Below, piece after piece: positions 1-6,885 of a stretch of DNA of 11,704 bases. The notes beneath the pieces are model-generated. The model searched no databases, had not been told where the DNA came from, and saw only the letters and a program-made list of their open reading frames with translations. Made by a program: the position numbers and the translations under genes. How positions within the stretch are numbered: position 1 is the first letter of the stretch; each line of letters begins with the position of its first letter. Origin of the DNA: Deltaproteobacteria bacterium (GTDB lineage: Bacteria > Desulfobacterota > Syntrophia > Syntrophales > UBA2210); NCBI GenBank assembly GCA_016935875.1, contig JAFGQD010000037.1, positions 1 through 11,704 of the forward strand, given 5' to 3'.

Positions 1-437
1 AGAATAAGAAACCCGAGAGTCAGCGCACCTGAAAGGATACACGATCCGAAATGCAGAAACACCACGAAAAGCCCCAAGCCGAACAAGCCGAATACGATGG
101 ACGGTACTCCTGCCAGGCAGTTGACACCGATGCGTATTATTCTGATTACCGGTCCCTCTTTCGCATATTCACTCAGGTATATGGCCGACGCGATACCGAG
201 GGGCAGCGCGGTGATAAGGGCGCCTGCGGTTAAATACAAGGTCCCCAGGATCGCCGGCATGATTCCCCCCTTCGTCATCGAATCCCGAGGAGGTTGTGTC
301 AGAAACTCCCAGTTGATAGCACCAATCCCGTTTACAAATATGTAGATCAGAAATCCGCCGATTGTGACCGCTATAATCAACGCGCACAATCGTGAAATAA
401 AGAAAAACAGTTGCTGTTTGAAATAACGCCACTTCAT
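1..437 (-). CDS. pstA: Phosphate ABC transporter permease PstA (partial, C-terminus beyond window)
   Basis: This is one of the two inner-membrane permeases of the high-affinity phosphate importer PstSCAB. Only the first 145 codons are visible; the gene runs off the window start. I read the frame from the ATG at 437, which overlaps the pstC stop codon as ATGA, the usual sign of translational coupling. The protein opens MKWRYFKQQLFFF and then shows a hydrophobic helix (about residues 14-35), the periplasmic stretch INWEFLTQPP, a glycine-rich start of the transport domain (GGIMPAILGTLYLTAGAL, about 57-74), LPLGIASAIYLSEYA, and the conserved CLAGVPSIVFGLFGLG segment, all typical of PstA. The cytoplasmic EAA loop that contacts the ATPase PstB would lie in the missing part. 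No strong ribosome binding site precedes the ATG, in keeping with coupling to pstC. pstB is expected just outside the window. Confidence 0.95.
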   Translation of the reverse strand, partial: MKWRYFKQQLFFFISRLCALIIAVTIGGFLIYIFVNGIGAINWEFLTQPPRDSMTKGGIMPAILGTLYLTAGALITALPLGIASAIYLSEYAKEGPVIRIIRIGVNCLAGVPSIVFGLFGLGLFVVFLHFGSCILSGALTLGFLI

Positions 438-1321
438 AATGTCGCGGACCCTACTTCTTTGAATTTGTGTGATACGTAATCGGCAATCAGGTTAAATCCC
501 AGTGTGAGGAAGAAAAGCACGATTCCTGTCGCAAACAGGGCGTGATAATGGTCACTCCTGAACGGTGCTTCTCCCATTTCTGCGGCGATACTTGCCGGCA
601 TCGGTCTGACGGAATCAAAAATGCTTTCCGGAATTGCTGCCGCTCCACCGGCAACCATGAGCACAACCATCGTTTCACCGATAGCCCGGGCCATGCCCAG
701 TATCACTGCCGTCGATATGCCCGACAATGCCGCCGGAACGATGATTCTCGTTATTGTTTCGAACCGTGTTGCTCCGAGCGCGTATGACGCTTCCTTGAAT
801 TCCTGCGATACCGAGTAGAGCGCGTCTTCCGAGATGCTTGATATCGTTGGAACTGCCATAAGCGCCAGCAAGAGGGAAGCATTTACGATATTCAGGCCGG
901 TGGGCAGGTCGAAGGTCTCCTGCATCCACGGCGCCAGTACCGCCATTCCGAAGAATCCCAGCACAACCGACGGCAGGCCGGCAAGCAGTTCAATGACCGG
1001 TTTGAATATCTCTTTTATCAGGGGAGGGGCGATTTCAGCGATATAGATGGCTGAAAGAACACCTAGTGGAACCGCCAGCACCGACGCGAATATCGTTACC
1101 ACAAAAGAACCGAAAATCAGTGCCCCGATTCCAAACTCCGGGGGGTCATATGTCGGGTACCATTCTGTGCCGAAGAGGAAATCTTTGACCGATACGACAT
1201 TAAATATAGGTAATCCTTCTGAAAAAAGGAATATGATTATAAGTGCGAGGATAATGATTGATACGAGCGCAACAAGCAAAAAGACATTCTTTATGATAAT
1301 CTCTTTTAATCTTCTCGACAT
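434..1321 (-). CDS. pstC: Phosphate ABC transporter permease PstC
   Basis: This is the second inner-membrane permease of the PstSCAB importer. I place the start at the ATG at 1321 (295 residues, MSRRLKEIII) because AAGGAAG lies just upstream at good spacing. An in-frame ATG at 1363 would add 14 residues but has no Shine-Dalgarno sequence. The protein has an N-terminal helix (about 12-33), a periplasmic loop with a short WYPTYDPPEFG stretch, and several further helices. The loop EASYALGATRFETI (about 177-190) is the EAA motif that docks onto the ATPase PstB. The segments LLAGLPSVVLGFFG and RAIGETMVVLMVAGG are characteristic of PstC. Length is close to the usual figure of about 300 residues. 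The gene follows pstS after 95 bases and overlaps pstA by four bases (ATGA). Confidence 0.96.
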   Translation of the reverse strand: MSRRLKEIIIKNVFLLVALVSIIILALIIIFLFSEGLPIFNVVSVKDFLFGTEWYPTYDPPEFGIGALIFGSFVVTIFASVLAVPLGVLSAIYIAEIAPPLIKEIFKPVIELLAGLPSVVLGFFGMAVLAPWMQETFDLPTGLNIVNASLLLALMAVPTISSISEDALYSVSQEFKEASYALGATRFETITRIIVPAALSGISTAVILGMARAIGETMVVLMVAGGAAAIPESIFDSVRPMPASIAAEMGEAPFRSDHYHALFATGIVLFFLTLGFNLIADYVSHKFKEVGSATL

Positions 1322-1416
1322 GTAATCTTCCTTGAAAATTATGGTTGAGAAGAGGGGCCGCATATGCTGCGCTGTTTCATTTTATACGGCTCCTCATTGT
1401 ATAGGACTGCCCTTAT
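1322..1416 (-). other. pstS-pstC intercistronic region with a 13-codon mini-ORF
   Basis: This 95-base spacer contains a tiny reading frame on the minus strand at 1339-1380: ATG at 1380, product MKQRSICGPSSQP, then TAA. It is preceded by a strong GAGGAG sequence (1390-1395) nine bases upstream. A near-palindrome, GCAGCATATGCGGC, lies inside it. The mini-ORF overlaps the ATG at 1363 in another frame. It may be a translated spacer that affects the ratio of PstS to the permeases, or simply chance. In enterobacteria the same interval often carries a repeat hairpin that lowers permease expression; here I see only a weak structure. Confidence 0.3.
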
Positions 1417-2238
1417 TTAGTAAAGGGGCACATACCCTTCTTTTTTAACGATGTCCTGTCCGGTCTTGCTCAGTACAAAGTTGATGTAATCAGATACGAT
1501 CCCCTCCGGCCACCCTTTGGTGAACATGAAGAGAGGTCTCGATACAGGGTATTTCCCGGAGAGGGCGTTTGCCATCGTTGCCTCAACTCCGTTCACAGCG
1601 ATTGCTTTCACACTCTTATTGAGATACCCGAGTCCGATATATCCTATGGCGTATTTGTTTTTCGAAACCGCCTGAATAACGGCGCCATTCGATGCCTGGA
1701 GCTGTGCCCGCGGGGTTACCTTTGCCTTATGAAGTACTTTTTCCTCCCATACTTCATAGGTCCCTGAGCTGGTGTCTCTGGATACAACTACAATTTGCAG
1801 ATCGTTTCCGCCTACTTCCTTCCAGTTTTTGATTTTTCCCTGATAGATCAGGCTTAATTGCTCAATGGTCAGATTGCTCACCGGGTTATCCGTGTGAACA
1901 ATCGGAATAATCGCGTCCATGGCGACGCGGTGAGGGACAGGGTACACGCCTTTTTCCTGTGCGAGTTTTACTTCGCCGTCTTTGATGAACCTGGACGAGT
2001 TGCCGATATCGGTTGTGCCGTCTACCAGTGCCTTGATGCCGTTACCGGAGCCGCCACCGGAAATAGAGATATTGACACCGGGGTGAGAATTCATATACAT
2101 TTCGGCGGAAGCTTGGGCTACCGGCAGAACTGTGGTGGAACCCTTGATGACGATGGTATCGGCCGCGAAAACGGAACCGGCACACACAAAACTTAAACAC
2201 ATTAAACATGGTAGCAAAAATTTGAGCATTTTTTTCAT
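1417..2238 (-). CDS. pstS: Periplasmic phosphate-binding protein PstS
   Basis: This exported protein captures inorganic phosphate and delivers it to PstC/PstA. It has 273 residues. A signal peptide covers about residues 1-25 (charged MKKMLK, hydrophobic core, cleavage near VFA-A); the cysteine at 19 does not sit in a convincing lipobox, so I call it a soluble periplasmic protein. Phosphate-binding segments are visible in order: GSTTVLP (33-39), ISGGGSGNGIKAL (59-71), DIGNSSR (77-83) and SRDTSSGTYEVWEE (153-166). The carboxy-terminal half carries the GYIGLGYL segment common to the family. The start is set by GAGGAGG ending eight bases upstream of the ATG. It is the first gene of the operon and lies directly behind a Pho box. 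Confidence 0.97.
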   Translation of the reverse strand: MKKMLKFLLPCLMCLSFVCAGSVFAADTIVIKGSTTVLPVAQASAEMYMNSHPGVNISISGGGSGNGIKALVDGTTDIGNSSRFIKDGEVKLAQEKGVYPVPHRVAMDAIIPIVHTDNPVSNLTIEQLSLIYQGKIKNWKEVGGNDLQIVVVSRDTSSGTYEVWEEKVLHKAKVTPRAQLQASNGAVIQAVSKNKYAIGYIGLGYLNKSVKAIAVNGVEATMANALSGKYPVSRPLFMFTKGWPEGIVSDYINFVLSKTGQDIVKKEGYVPLY

Positions 2239-2245
2239 TGTTATG

Positions 2246-2254
2246 TTCCTCCTC
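2246..2254 (-). promoter_or_regulatory. Strong ribosome binding site of pstS
   Basis: On the minus strand GAGGAGGAA sits about eight bases before the pstS ATG. It is close to a full match to the 16S rRNA anti-Shine-Dalgarno, which suits a highly made binding protein. Confidence 0.8.
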
Positions 2255-2272
2255 GTTTTTGTTTGGTGAGCG

Positions 2273-2306
2273 ATACTACAATATATATATTACAATTTTA
2301 TTACAG
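2273..2306 (-). promoter_or_regulatory. PhoB-dependent pstS promoter: Pho box plus -10
   Basis: Read on the minus strand, positions 2306-2289 give CTGTAAT-AAAA-TTGTAAT, two seven-base half sites separated by four bases, the layout of the Enterobacterial Pho box (CTGTCAT, four AT-rich bases, CTGTCAT). Only three of the 14 half-site positions differ. Taking the box as -40 to -23, as in E. coli pstS, the bases at -12 to -7 are TAGTAT (2278-2273), a 4/6 match to TATAAT, giving a start near 2266. The absence of a good TTGACA box is expected because PhoB replaces -35 contacts. That the site is used in this organism is inference. Confidence 0.75.
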
Positions 2307-2388
2307 GGCGGTTACGGTTCGATTAAATAGCGCTATTCAGAGGTAGAATCGAGGCACGGTTACGTATCCTGGAAAAGGGAGATGAAAG
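2307..2388 (+). promoter_or_regulatory. ltaE upstream region with palindrome and repeated 8-mer
   Basis: The stretch between the Pho box and ltaE holds a perfect 12-bp palindrome, AATAGCGCTATT (2326-2337), flanked by two direct copies of CGGTTACG (2309-2316 and 2357-2364) and a 6-bp inverted pair TCGATT/AATCGA (2319-2324 and 2347-2352). AAGGGAG at 2375-2381 is the ribosome binding site of ltaE. The only plus-strand promoter I can suggest is weak: TTACAG (2301-2306), 17 bases, TAAATA (2324-2329). The palindrome would then overlap the -10 region and could be an operator. Confidence 0.35.
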
Positions 2389-3423
2389 ATGAAGGTTATT
2401 GATCTGAGGAGTGACACAGTCACAGTACCGACGCAGGCCATGCGCGAAGCGATATATCATGCCGATTTTGGCGATGACGTCTACGGGGAAGATCCGACGA
2501 CGAACCGTCTCGAAGAAATGGCGGCGGAGATGACGGGAAAAGAAGCCGCGATTCTGGTTTCCAGCGGGACGATGGGAAACCTGATATCCCTTCTTGTCCA
2601 CTGCGGGCGCGGCGACGAGATTATCATTGGTGATCAGGCGCACATTTTTTATTATGAGGTCGGGGGCATGTCGGCCCTGGGAGGCATTATTCCTCATACA
2701 GTAACGAATCAGCGTGACGGCACGATGCGCCTTGAAGATATCGAAACGGCGATCCGCGGCGACAATATACATTACCCCCGCACCCGTCTGATCTGTCTGG
2801 AAAATACCCATAATCGCTGCAATGGTATACCGATAACGATGGAATATACCGACTCTGTGAAAGAACTTGCCGGGCGTTATGGACTGGGGGTACACCTCGA
2901 TGGGGCGCGCATATTCAACGCCGCTGCCGCTCTCGGTGTGCCTATCACAGATCTGACCCGCGGTGCCGACTCGGTGAGTTTCTGTCTGTCCAAAGGGCTG
3001 TCGGCGCCGGTGGGCTCCATAATCTGTTCTTCCCGTGAGTTTATCGCTGAGGCGCGCCGGGTCAGAAAGGCCCTGGGAGGAGGTATGCGTCAGACGGGCA
3101 TTATCGCTGCCGCGGGTATTGTGGCCCTTGAAGAGATGAAAGAGCGCCTTACGGATGATCACATTCATGCGCGGCGTCTTGCGGTGGGAATGACAGGCAT
3201 TTCCGGATTAACTGTGGATCTCGAAACCGTGCGGACCAATATCGTCTTCTTTCACCTTGAGGATACTGGTTTGACCGAAGATGATTTCATGGCCCGGCTT
3301 GAAGAGAGGGGAGTAAAACTTCTCCATCTGGGGTCTTTTCAGTTCAGAATGGTCACCCACCATGGGATCACCACCCAGGATGTTGATCTGGCGCTGGATA
3401 TCCTAAGGGATGCTGTCGGATAG
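2389..3423 (+). CDS. ltaE: Low-specificity L-threonine aldolase
   Basis: This PLP-dependent fold-type I enzyme splits L-threonine or L-allo-threonine into glycine and acetaldehyde in the cytoplasm. It has 344 residues, close to the E. coli LtaE length of 333. Family landmarks appear in order: IDLRSDTVT at the N-terminus (4-12), GDDVYGEDPT (28-37), the substrate-side histidine in GDQAHI (H84), LENTHN (137-142), the cofactor-ring aspartate in HLDGAR (D171), and the Schiff-base lysine in SFCLSKGLSAPVGS (K202). The start has AAGGGAG seven bases upstream. It is the only complete plus-strand gene, divergent from pstS and convergent with dapL, so it is probably transcribed alone. It could supply glycine or degrade threonine; the two cannot be told apart from sequence. 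Confidence 0.94.
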   Translation: MKVIDLRSDTVTVPTQAMREAIYHADFGDDVYGEDPTTNRLEEMAAEMTGKEAAILVSSGTMGNLISLLVHCGRGDEIIIGDQAHIFYYEVGGMSALGGIIPHTVTNQRDGTMRLEDIETAIRGDNIHYPRTRLICLENTHNRCNGIPITMEYTDSVKELAGRYGLGVHLDGARIFNAAAALGVPITDLTRGADSVSFCLSKGLSAPVGSIICSSREFIAEARRVRKALGGGMRQTGIIAAAGIVALEEMKERLTDDHIHARRLAVGMTGISGLTVDLETVRTNIVFFHLEDTGLTEDDFMARLEERGVKLLHLGSFQFRMVTHHGITTQDVDLALDILRDAVG

Positions 3424-3445
3424 GGGCAGGATCGAATCTTTGTTA

Positions 3446-3477
3446 CCCCCTCCTCCATCCGGATAAGAGGGGAGGGG
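3446..3477. terminator. Possible bidirectional terminator between ltaE and dapL
   Basis: Between the two convergent genes CCCCTC-CTC (3447-3455) can pair with GAG-GG-GAGGGG (3467-3477), a nine-pair GC-rich stem with a two-base bulge. The loop contains the palindrome ATCCGGAT. No clear T-run follows on either strand, so a factor-independent terminator is only tentative; placement between convergent genes is the best argument. Confidence 0.35.
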
Positions 3478-3501
3478 AATAACCGGTTGTAACTTTGTTG
3501 T

Positions 3502-4728
3502 TTAGCCCTTCGACATTTCGGCGATCCTGGTCATCGCGGTCTCAACATTTTCGTAATTGTTGAAGGCGCTCAGACGGATATATCCCTCACCGCACGAGCC
3601 GAAGCCGCTGCCGGGAGTACAGACAACGGCAGCCCTATCAAGAAGGATGTCAAAGAACCTCCAGGAGTCCATTCCCGCTTTGACCCAGATGTAGGGTGAG
3701 TCTTTACCTCCGGCACAGGTATATCCGAGATCCGTCATCTTTTCGAGGATCAGAGAGGCATTCTTCAGGTAATAGTCCGTCAGCTCACGAACCTGCTTCT
3801 TCCCCTCATCCGAATACACCGCCTGCGCGGCGCGCTGTACCGGATAGGAAACGCCGTTGAATTTTGTGGTATGCCTGCGGTTCCACAGGGAATGCAGGTC
3901 ATATGTATTCATGCTCGAATCGAAGGCGACGCATGATTTCGGTATGATGGTGTACGCGCATCGTGTCCCCGTGAACCCGGCGGTTTTTGAGAAAGATCGA
4001 AACTCAATCGCCACTTCTCTGGCACCTTCGATTTCGTAGATGCTCTTGGGTATGGATTCGTCCCGGATAAAGGCTACATACGCGGCATCGTACAGGATCA
4101 ATGCCCTGTTTTCTTTTGCGTATGCGACCCACTGTGAGAGTTGCTCCCTTGTGGCGGTGGCCCCCGTGGGATTGTTGGGGAAGCAGAGGTAGATCAGGTC
4201 GACCGGCTTATCCGGAATCGCCGGAACATAACCGTTTGCCTCAGTGGCTTCGAGGTACACTAACCCTTCATATCGTCCGTTATGCCAGGTACCGGTTCTT
4301 CCCGCCATGACGTTTGTGTCAACATACACGGGATAGACTGGATCAGGAACCGCAATCTTCAGATCGGGAGATAAAATCTCCAGGATATTTCCGGTGTCAC
4401 ATTTCGCCCCGTCACTTATGAACACTTCATCCGGATTGATGTCTGCTCCGAACGCCTGAAAATCATTCTTCGCGATGGCGTCGCGCAGGAATTCATACCC
4501 CTGCTCAGGGCCATAGCCGCGGAAGGTTTTATCAATTGACATCTCGTCAACGGCCTTATGGAGGGCATCGATACATGCCCCGGGCAGGGCGCGCGTCACA
4601 TCGCCGATTCCCAGCCTGATTATTTTTTTTTCGGGGTTCGAATCGGCAAAGACTCGTACCCTCTTTGCGATGTCCGAGAAAAGATAGGATGACTGGAGCT
4701 TCAGGTAATTCTCATTTATCTGTATCAT
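3502..4728 (-). CDS. dapL: LL-diaminopimelate aminotransferase
   Basis: This enzyme converts tetrahydrodipicolinate directly to LL-diaminopimelate using glutamate, the one-step aminotransferase route to lysine and peptidoglycan. It has 408 residues, the usual DapL length. The N-terminal block INENYLKLQSSYLFSDIAKR is characteristic of the family. Later landmarks are IRLGIGDVTRALPGA (37-51), RGYGPEQGYEFLR (70-82), the PDPVYPVY stretch (128-135), CFPNNPTGAT (182-191), the cofactor aspartate in YDAAY (D214), the Schiff-base lysine in SFSKTAGFTGTRC (K248), and the carboxylate-binding arginine near IRLSAF at the C-terminus. AAGGA six bases upstream supports the ATG at 4728; that site lies inside the last codons of the preceding flavoprotein gene, with a 17-base overlap, so translation is probably coupled. 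Confidence 0.96.
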   Translation of the reverse strand: MIQINENYLKLQSSYLFSDIAKRVRVFADSNPEKKIIRLGIGDVTRALPGACIDALHKAVDEMSIDKTFRGYGPEQGYEFLRDAIAKNDFQAFGADINPDEVFISDGAKCDTGNILEILSPDLKIAVPDPVYPVYVDTNVMAGRTGTWHNGRYEGLVYLEATEANGYVPAIPDKPVDLIYLCFPNNPTGATATREQLSQWVAYAKENRALILYDAAYVAFIRDESIPKSIYEIEGAREVAIEFRSFSKTAGFTGTRCAYTIIPKSCVAFDSSMNTYDLHSLWNRRHTTKFNGVSYPVQRAAQAVYSDEGKKQVRELTDYYLKNASLILEKMTDLGYTCAGGKDSPYIWVKAGMDSWRFFDILLDRAAVVCTPGSGFGSCGEGYIRLSAFNNYENVETAMTRIAEMSKG

Positions 4729-5689
4729 GTTGAGTCCTTATTGATAATCTCTGTATTTTGTCGATGACAGGTTCTATTCCTGACAGCAGCTCATCAAAAA
4801 CCTCCTGCACGCTTTTGATTTCCTTTATCATACCAGCGATCTGGCCGCTCATCACCGAACCGTCCTTTACATCACCATCAAGAGATGCCATTTGGGTCCT
4901 GCCCGGTCCTATCAGGTCAAGTATATCTTCGGGGGAGGCCCCCGCAGCCTCCGCGTCCAGGATTTCCTGAGAAAGCTTATTTTTTATCACCCGTACCGGA
5001 TCGTTTAATTTCCTGCCGGTAATAGTAGTGTCTGTGTCCAGGGCACTGATGATGGCCTGCTTGAAGTTTTCATGGACGGGAGATTCCTTCGTTGCAGCGA
5101 ATCTCGTGCCCATCTGGATACCCTCCGCGCCCAGGGCAAAGGCGGCGATCATGCCCCTGGCGTCTGCAATGCCACCTGCCGCGATAACGGGTATGTCGAC
5201 AGCGTCGACCACCTGTGGGATCAGGGCAAAGGTTGTAATCTCATCTTTCCCATCATGTCCGCCTGCCTCAAAACCCTCGGCAACCACCATGTGATATCCG
5301 AGGTCCTGAACTTTCTGTGCCATCTTTACGTTTGCTATCACGTGAATCATGACAACCCCCGCAGATTCGAGCATCTTATATGTCTTTGCGGGGTTTCCGG
5401 CGGAGGTGACAACTACCCTTACTCCTTTATCCAATGCGGCGCCTATCATTTCCTCATAGTCGGGCCGTATCAAGGGGAAGCTGATGCCGAACGGTTTGTC
5501 CGTCAGCGAGAGGAGCTTGTCCAGTTCCGTGTTAAGGATCTGGGTGTCCATGGCCCCGATACCCATCACTCCGAGTCCTCCGGCGTTTGATACGGCAGCC
5601 GTAAGCTCCGCGTTCGACACCCACACCATGCCCCCCTTTATAATAGGATATTTGATACCCAGGATTTTTGTTACTCTCGTCTCTATCAT
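4712..5689 (-). CDS. FMN-dependent FabK / nitronate monooxygenase family protein
   Basis: This 325-residue TIM-barrel flavoprotein belongs to the family holding enoyl-ACP reductase II (FabK) and nitronate monooxygenase (2-nitropropane dioxygenase). Visible landmarks are YPIIKGGMVWVSNAELTAAV near the N-terminus (14-33), SNAGGLGVMG (34-43), VAEGFEAGGHDG (136-147) with H145 at the position of the FabK active-site histidine, IPVIAAGGIADARG (166-179) and GAEGIQMGTRFAATKES (187-203), which form the FMN phosphate site. The AEG-EAGGH spelling is closer to FabK than to classic nitronate monooxygenase, but no fatty-acid genes adjoin it, so the substrate stays open. AAAGGAG precedes the ATG at good spacing. 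It overlaps dapL by 17 bases and follows the SnoaL-like gene after 102 bases. Confidence 0.88.
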   Translation of the reverse strand: MIETRVTKILGIKYPIIKGGMVWVSNAELTAAVSNAGGLGVMGIGAMDTQILNTELDKLLSLTDKPFGISFPLIRPDYEEMIGAALDKGVRVVVTSAGNPAKTYKMLESAGVVMIHVIANVKMAQKVQDLGYHMVVAEGFEAGGHDGKDEITTFALIPQVVDAVDIPVIAAGGIADARGMIAAFALGAEGIQMGTRFAATKESPVHENFKQAIISALDTDTTITGRKLNDPVRVIKNKLSQEILDAEAAGASPEDILDLIGPGRTQMASLDGDVKDGSVMSGQIAGMIKEIKSVQEVFDELLSGIEPVIDKIQRLSIRTQHDTDK

Positions 5690-5791
5690 TCTGATACTCC
5701 TTTATGTGAAGTGAATAGCGGGCGCATAAAATAAAGAATTTGCCTTAACGGACTGATATTGTTCTCACATCTTGTCAGATGTTGTATGTGT

Positions 5792-6193
5792 CTATATGCG
5801 AGATTGTTTATATTTGTAAATTTCTGAAATTAATTCGGTGCGATCAAAGTAGACTTCGTTGCGCACTATTTTTCTCTGACTGTTAAATTGCACCAGACAG
5901 ACGCCGATGCACTCTATCACTTTTTCGCCTACCGGTATTTTTGCCAGCCATTTGTTTACAAATCCATTTTCCATTGGAATGGGTTCTATCTGAGTCCAGA
6001 CCCAGTCAGGATTGTGGGCAAGCAGCACGCTAAAATATGCAGTCAATGCATCCTTTCCTCTGACTCCATCCGGGATGCCGGGATCAAGGTAGAGTGCGTC
6101 GTCAGAATAAAATGCGGCCAGTTTTCCGGGATCATTTCCCGTCCATGCGGGCAACCACCTGGCCGCAAAGGCTCTTGCTTCTTGTTTTGTCAT
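5792..6193 (-). CDS. SnoaL/NTF2-like fold protein, nuclear transport factor 2 family
   Basis: This 133-residue cytoplasmic protein fits the SnoaL-like / NTF2 superfamily, a small cone-shaped alpha+beta fold used by isomerases, dehydratases, cyclases and ligand-binding proteins. The N-terminal helix with FAARWLPAWTGNDPGKLAAFYSDDA (9-33, divided by the usual D-P break), the LYLDPGIPDGVRGKDAL strand-and-turn (34-50), the PDWVWTQIEPIPMENG strand and the C-terminal VYFDRTELISEI pattern match the family. AGGAAA upstream supports the start. It stands 43 bases downstream of the cyclophilin gene and probably shares its transcript. I cannot assign a substrate; no obvious metal or catalytic triad is evident. 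Confidence 0.75.
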   Translation of the reverse strand: MTKQEARAFAARWLPAWTGNDPGKLAAFYSDDALYLDPGIPDGVRGKDALTAYFSVLLAHNPDWVWTQIEPIPMENGFVNKWLAKIPVGEKVIECIGVCLVQFNSQRKIVRNEVYFDRTELISEIYKYKQSRI

Positions 6194-6236
6194 CGTTTCC
6201 TGCTACACCCTGTGATCTATTTCATACGGTTTATAT

Positions 6237-6722
6237 CTATATCTCCGTTATTTCAACGCGTTTCATCTGGTCGCCCTGCCGGATCACGTCTACAATATCT
6301 TCACCCTTTACCACTTTTCCAAAGACCGTATGATGTCCATCCAGGTGTGGCTGCGGTGAATGGGTGATGAAGAATTGACTCCCGTTTGTATTCGGCCCCG
6401 CGTTCGCCATCGAGATTACATGACTCTCATGCTTCAGGGGGTTTCCTTTTGTTTCGTCCTCAAACTGATAGCCCGGACCCCCTCGTCCGGTACCGGTCGG
6501 ATCGCCCCCCTGGATCATGAAATCACTGATTACCCGGTGAAACGAAACACCGTCGTAAAATCCCTCCCGTGCCAGAAAGACAAAGTTGTTGACTGTCTTG
6601 GGTGCATGCTGGGCGTACAGCTCCAGCTCAATAACACCTTTGTTCGTTTCCATTGTTGACCGATAGATCTTCTCGGGGTCAATCTGCATCTCCGGCGGGT
6701 TATTCCACTGATTCGTAGCCAT
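6237..6722 (-). CDS. Cyclophilin-type peptidyl-prolyl cis-trans isomerase
   Basis: This 161-residue protein speeds cis-trans isomerisation of X-Pro bonds during folding. It has no signal peptide, so it is the cytoplasmic type (like PpiB). The active-site signature is intact: FHRVISDFMIQGGDPTGTG with R63, F68, M69 and Q71, then MANAGPNTNGSQFFIT (105-120) and PHLDGHHTVFGKV (125-137). The position held by the cyclosporin-binding tryptophan of human cyclophilin A is H126, as in many bacterial forms, which predicts weak drug binding. GGAGG lies 12 bases before the ATG, slightly far but with no better start. It is the first gene of a minus-strand group with the SnoaL-like gene, the flavoprotein and dapL. 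Confidence 0.95.
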   Translation of the reverse strand: MATNQWNNPPEMQIDPEKIYRSTMETNKGVIELELYAQHAPKTVNNFVFLAREGFYDGVSFHRVISDFMIQGGDPTGTGRGGPGYQFEDETKGNPLKHESHVISMANAGPNTNGSQFFITHSPQPHLDGHHTVFGKVVKGEDIVDVIRQGDQMKRVEITEI

Positions 6723-6816
6723 ATGTTATATAATCCTCCATTGTATTGTTATCGGACTGATATGTCCTGGTGGGATAATGCCTTATACAATCTGTTACAG
6801 AATTGTTCGGCTCCCG

Positions 6817-6866
6817 TTGTGTTAATAAAACACAAGCAACCTAGCAGGAGCTAAGACAAGTGTCAA
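6817..6866 (-). promoter_or_regulatory. Candidate sigma-70 promoter with overlapping inverted repeat, upstream of the cyclophilin gene
   Basis: On the minus strand TTGACA (6866-6861) is followed after 17 bases by TAGGTT (6843-6838), with TG one base before it, an extended -10 (TGC-TAGGTT). Transcription would begin near 6831. A 7-bp inverted repeat, TTGTGTT-AATAA-AACACAA (6817-6835), covers that start and is a plausible operator. The remainder of the 163-base gap (6723-6885) holds the ribosome binding site of the cyclophilin gene and nothing else I can name; I see no clear terminator for the upstream cytochrome operon. Confidence 0.5.
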
Positions 6867-6885
6867 CATCATATCCCCGCTGATA

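Noticed and set aside
169..432. 87-codon minus-strand frame in the pstA region
   Set aside because: The overlapping frame from the ATG at 437 encodes clear PstA sequence to the window edge, so this one is out of frame with the real gene.
1322..1363. Longer pstC starting at the ATG at 1363
   Set aside because: It has no Shine-Dalgarno sequence, whereas AAGGAAG sits properly before the ATG at 1321.
2278..2292. A third Pho half site (ATTGTAG) after the two clear ones
   Set aside because: It is out of the 11-base phase of the other two, so it is more likely part of the AT-rich promoter spacer.
2323..3168. Long open frame of 281 codons on the minus strand opposite ltaE
   Set aside because: It lies antisense inside a clear threonine aldolase gene, has a low-complexity arginine/histidine-rich product without domain features, and no good ribosome binding site.
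5072..5590. Plus-strand open frame of 172 codons opposite the FabK-like gene
   Set aside because: It is antisense to a gene with unmistakable FMN-binding motifs; its product is cysteine- and histidine-rich without recognisable structure.
5769..5782. CATCT-TGTC-AGATG as a terminator after the SnoaL-like gene
   Set aside because: The stem is only five weak pairs, lacks a T-run, and the following gene appears to belong to the same transcript.
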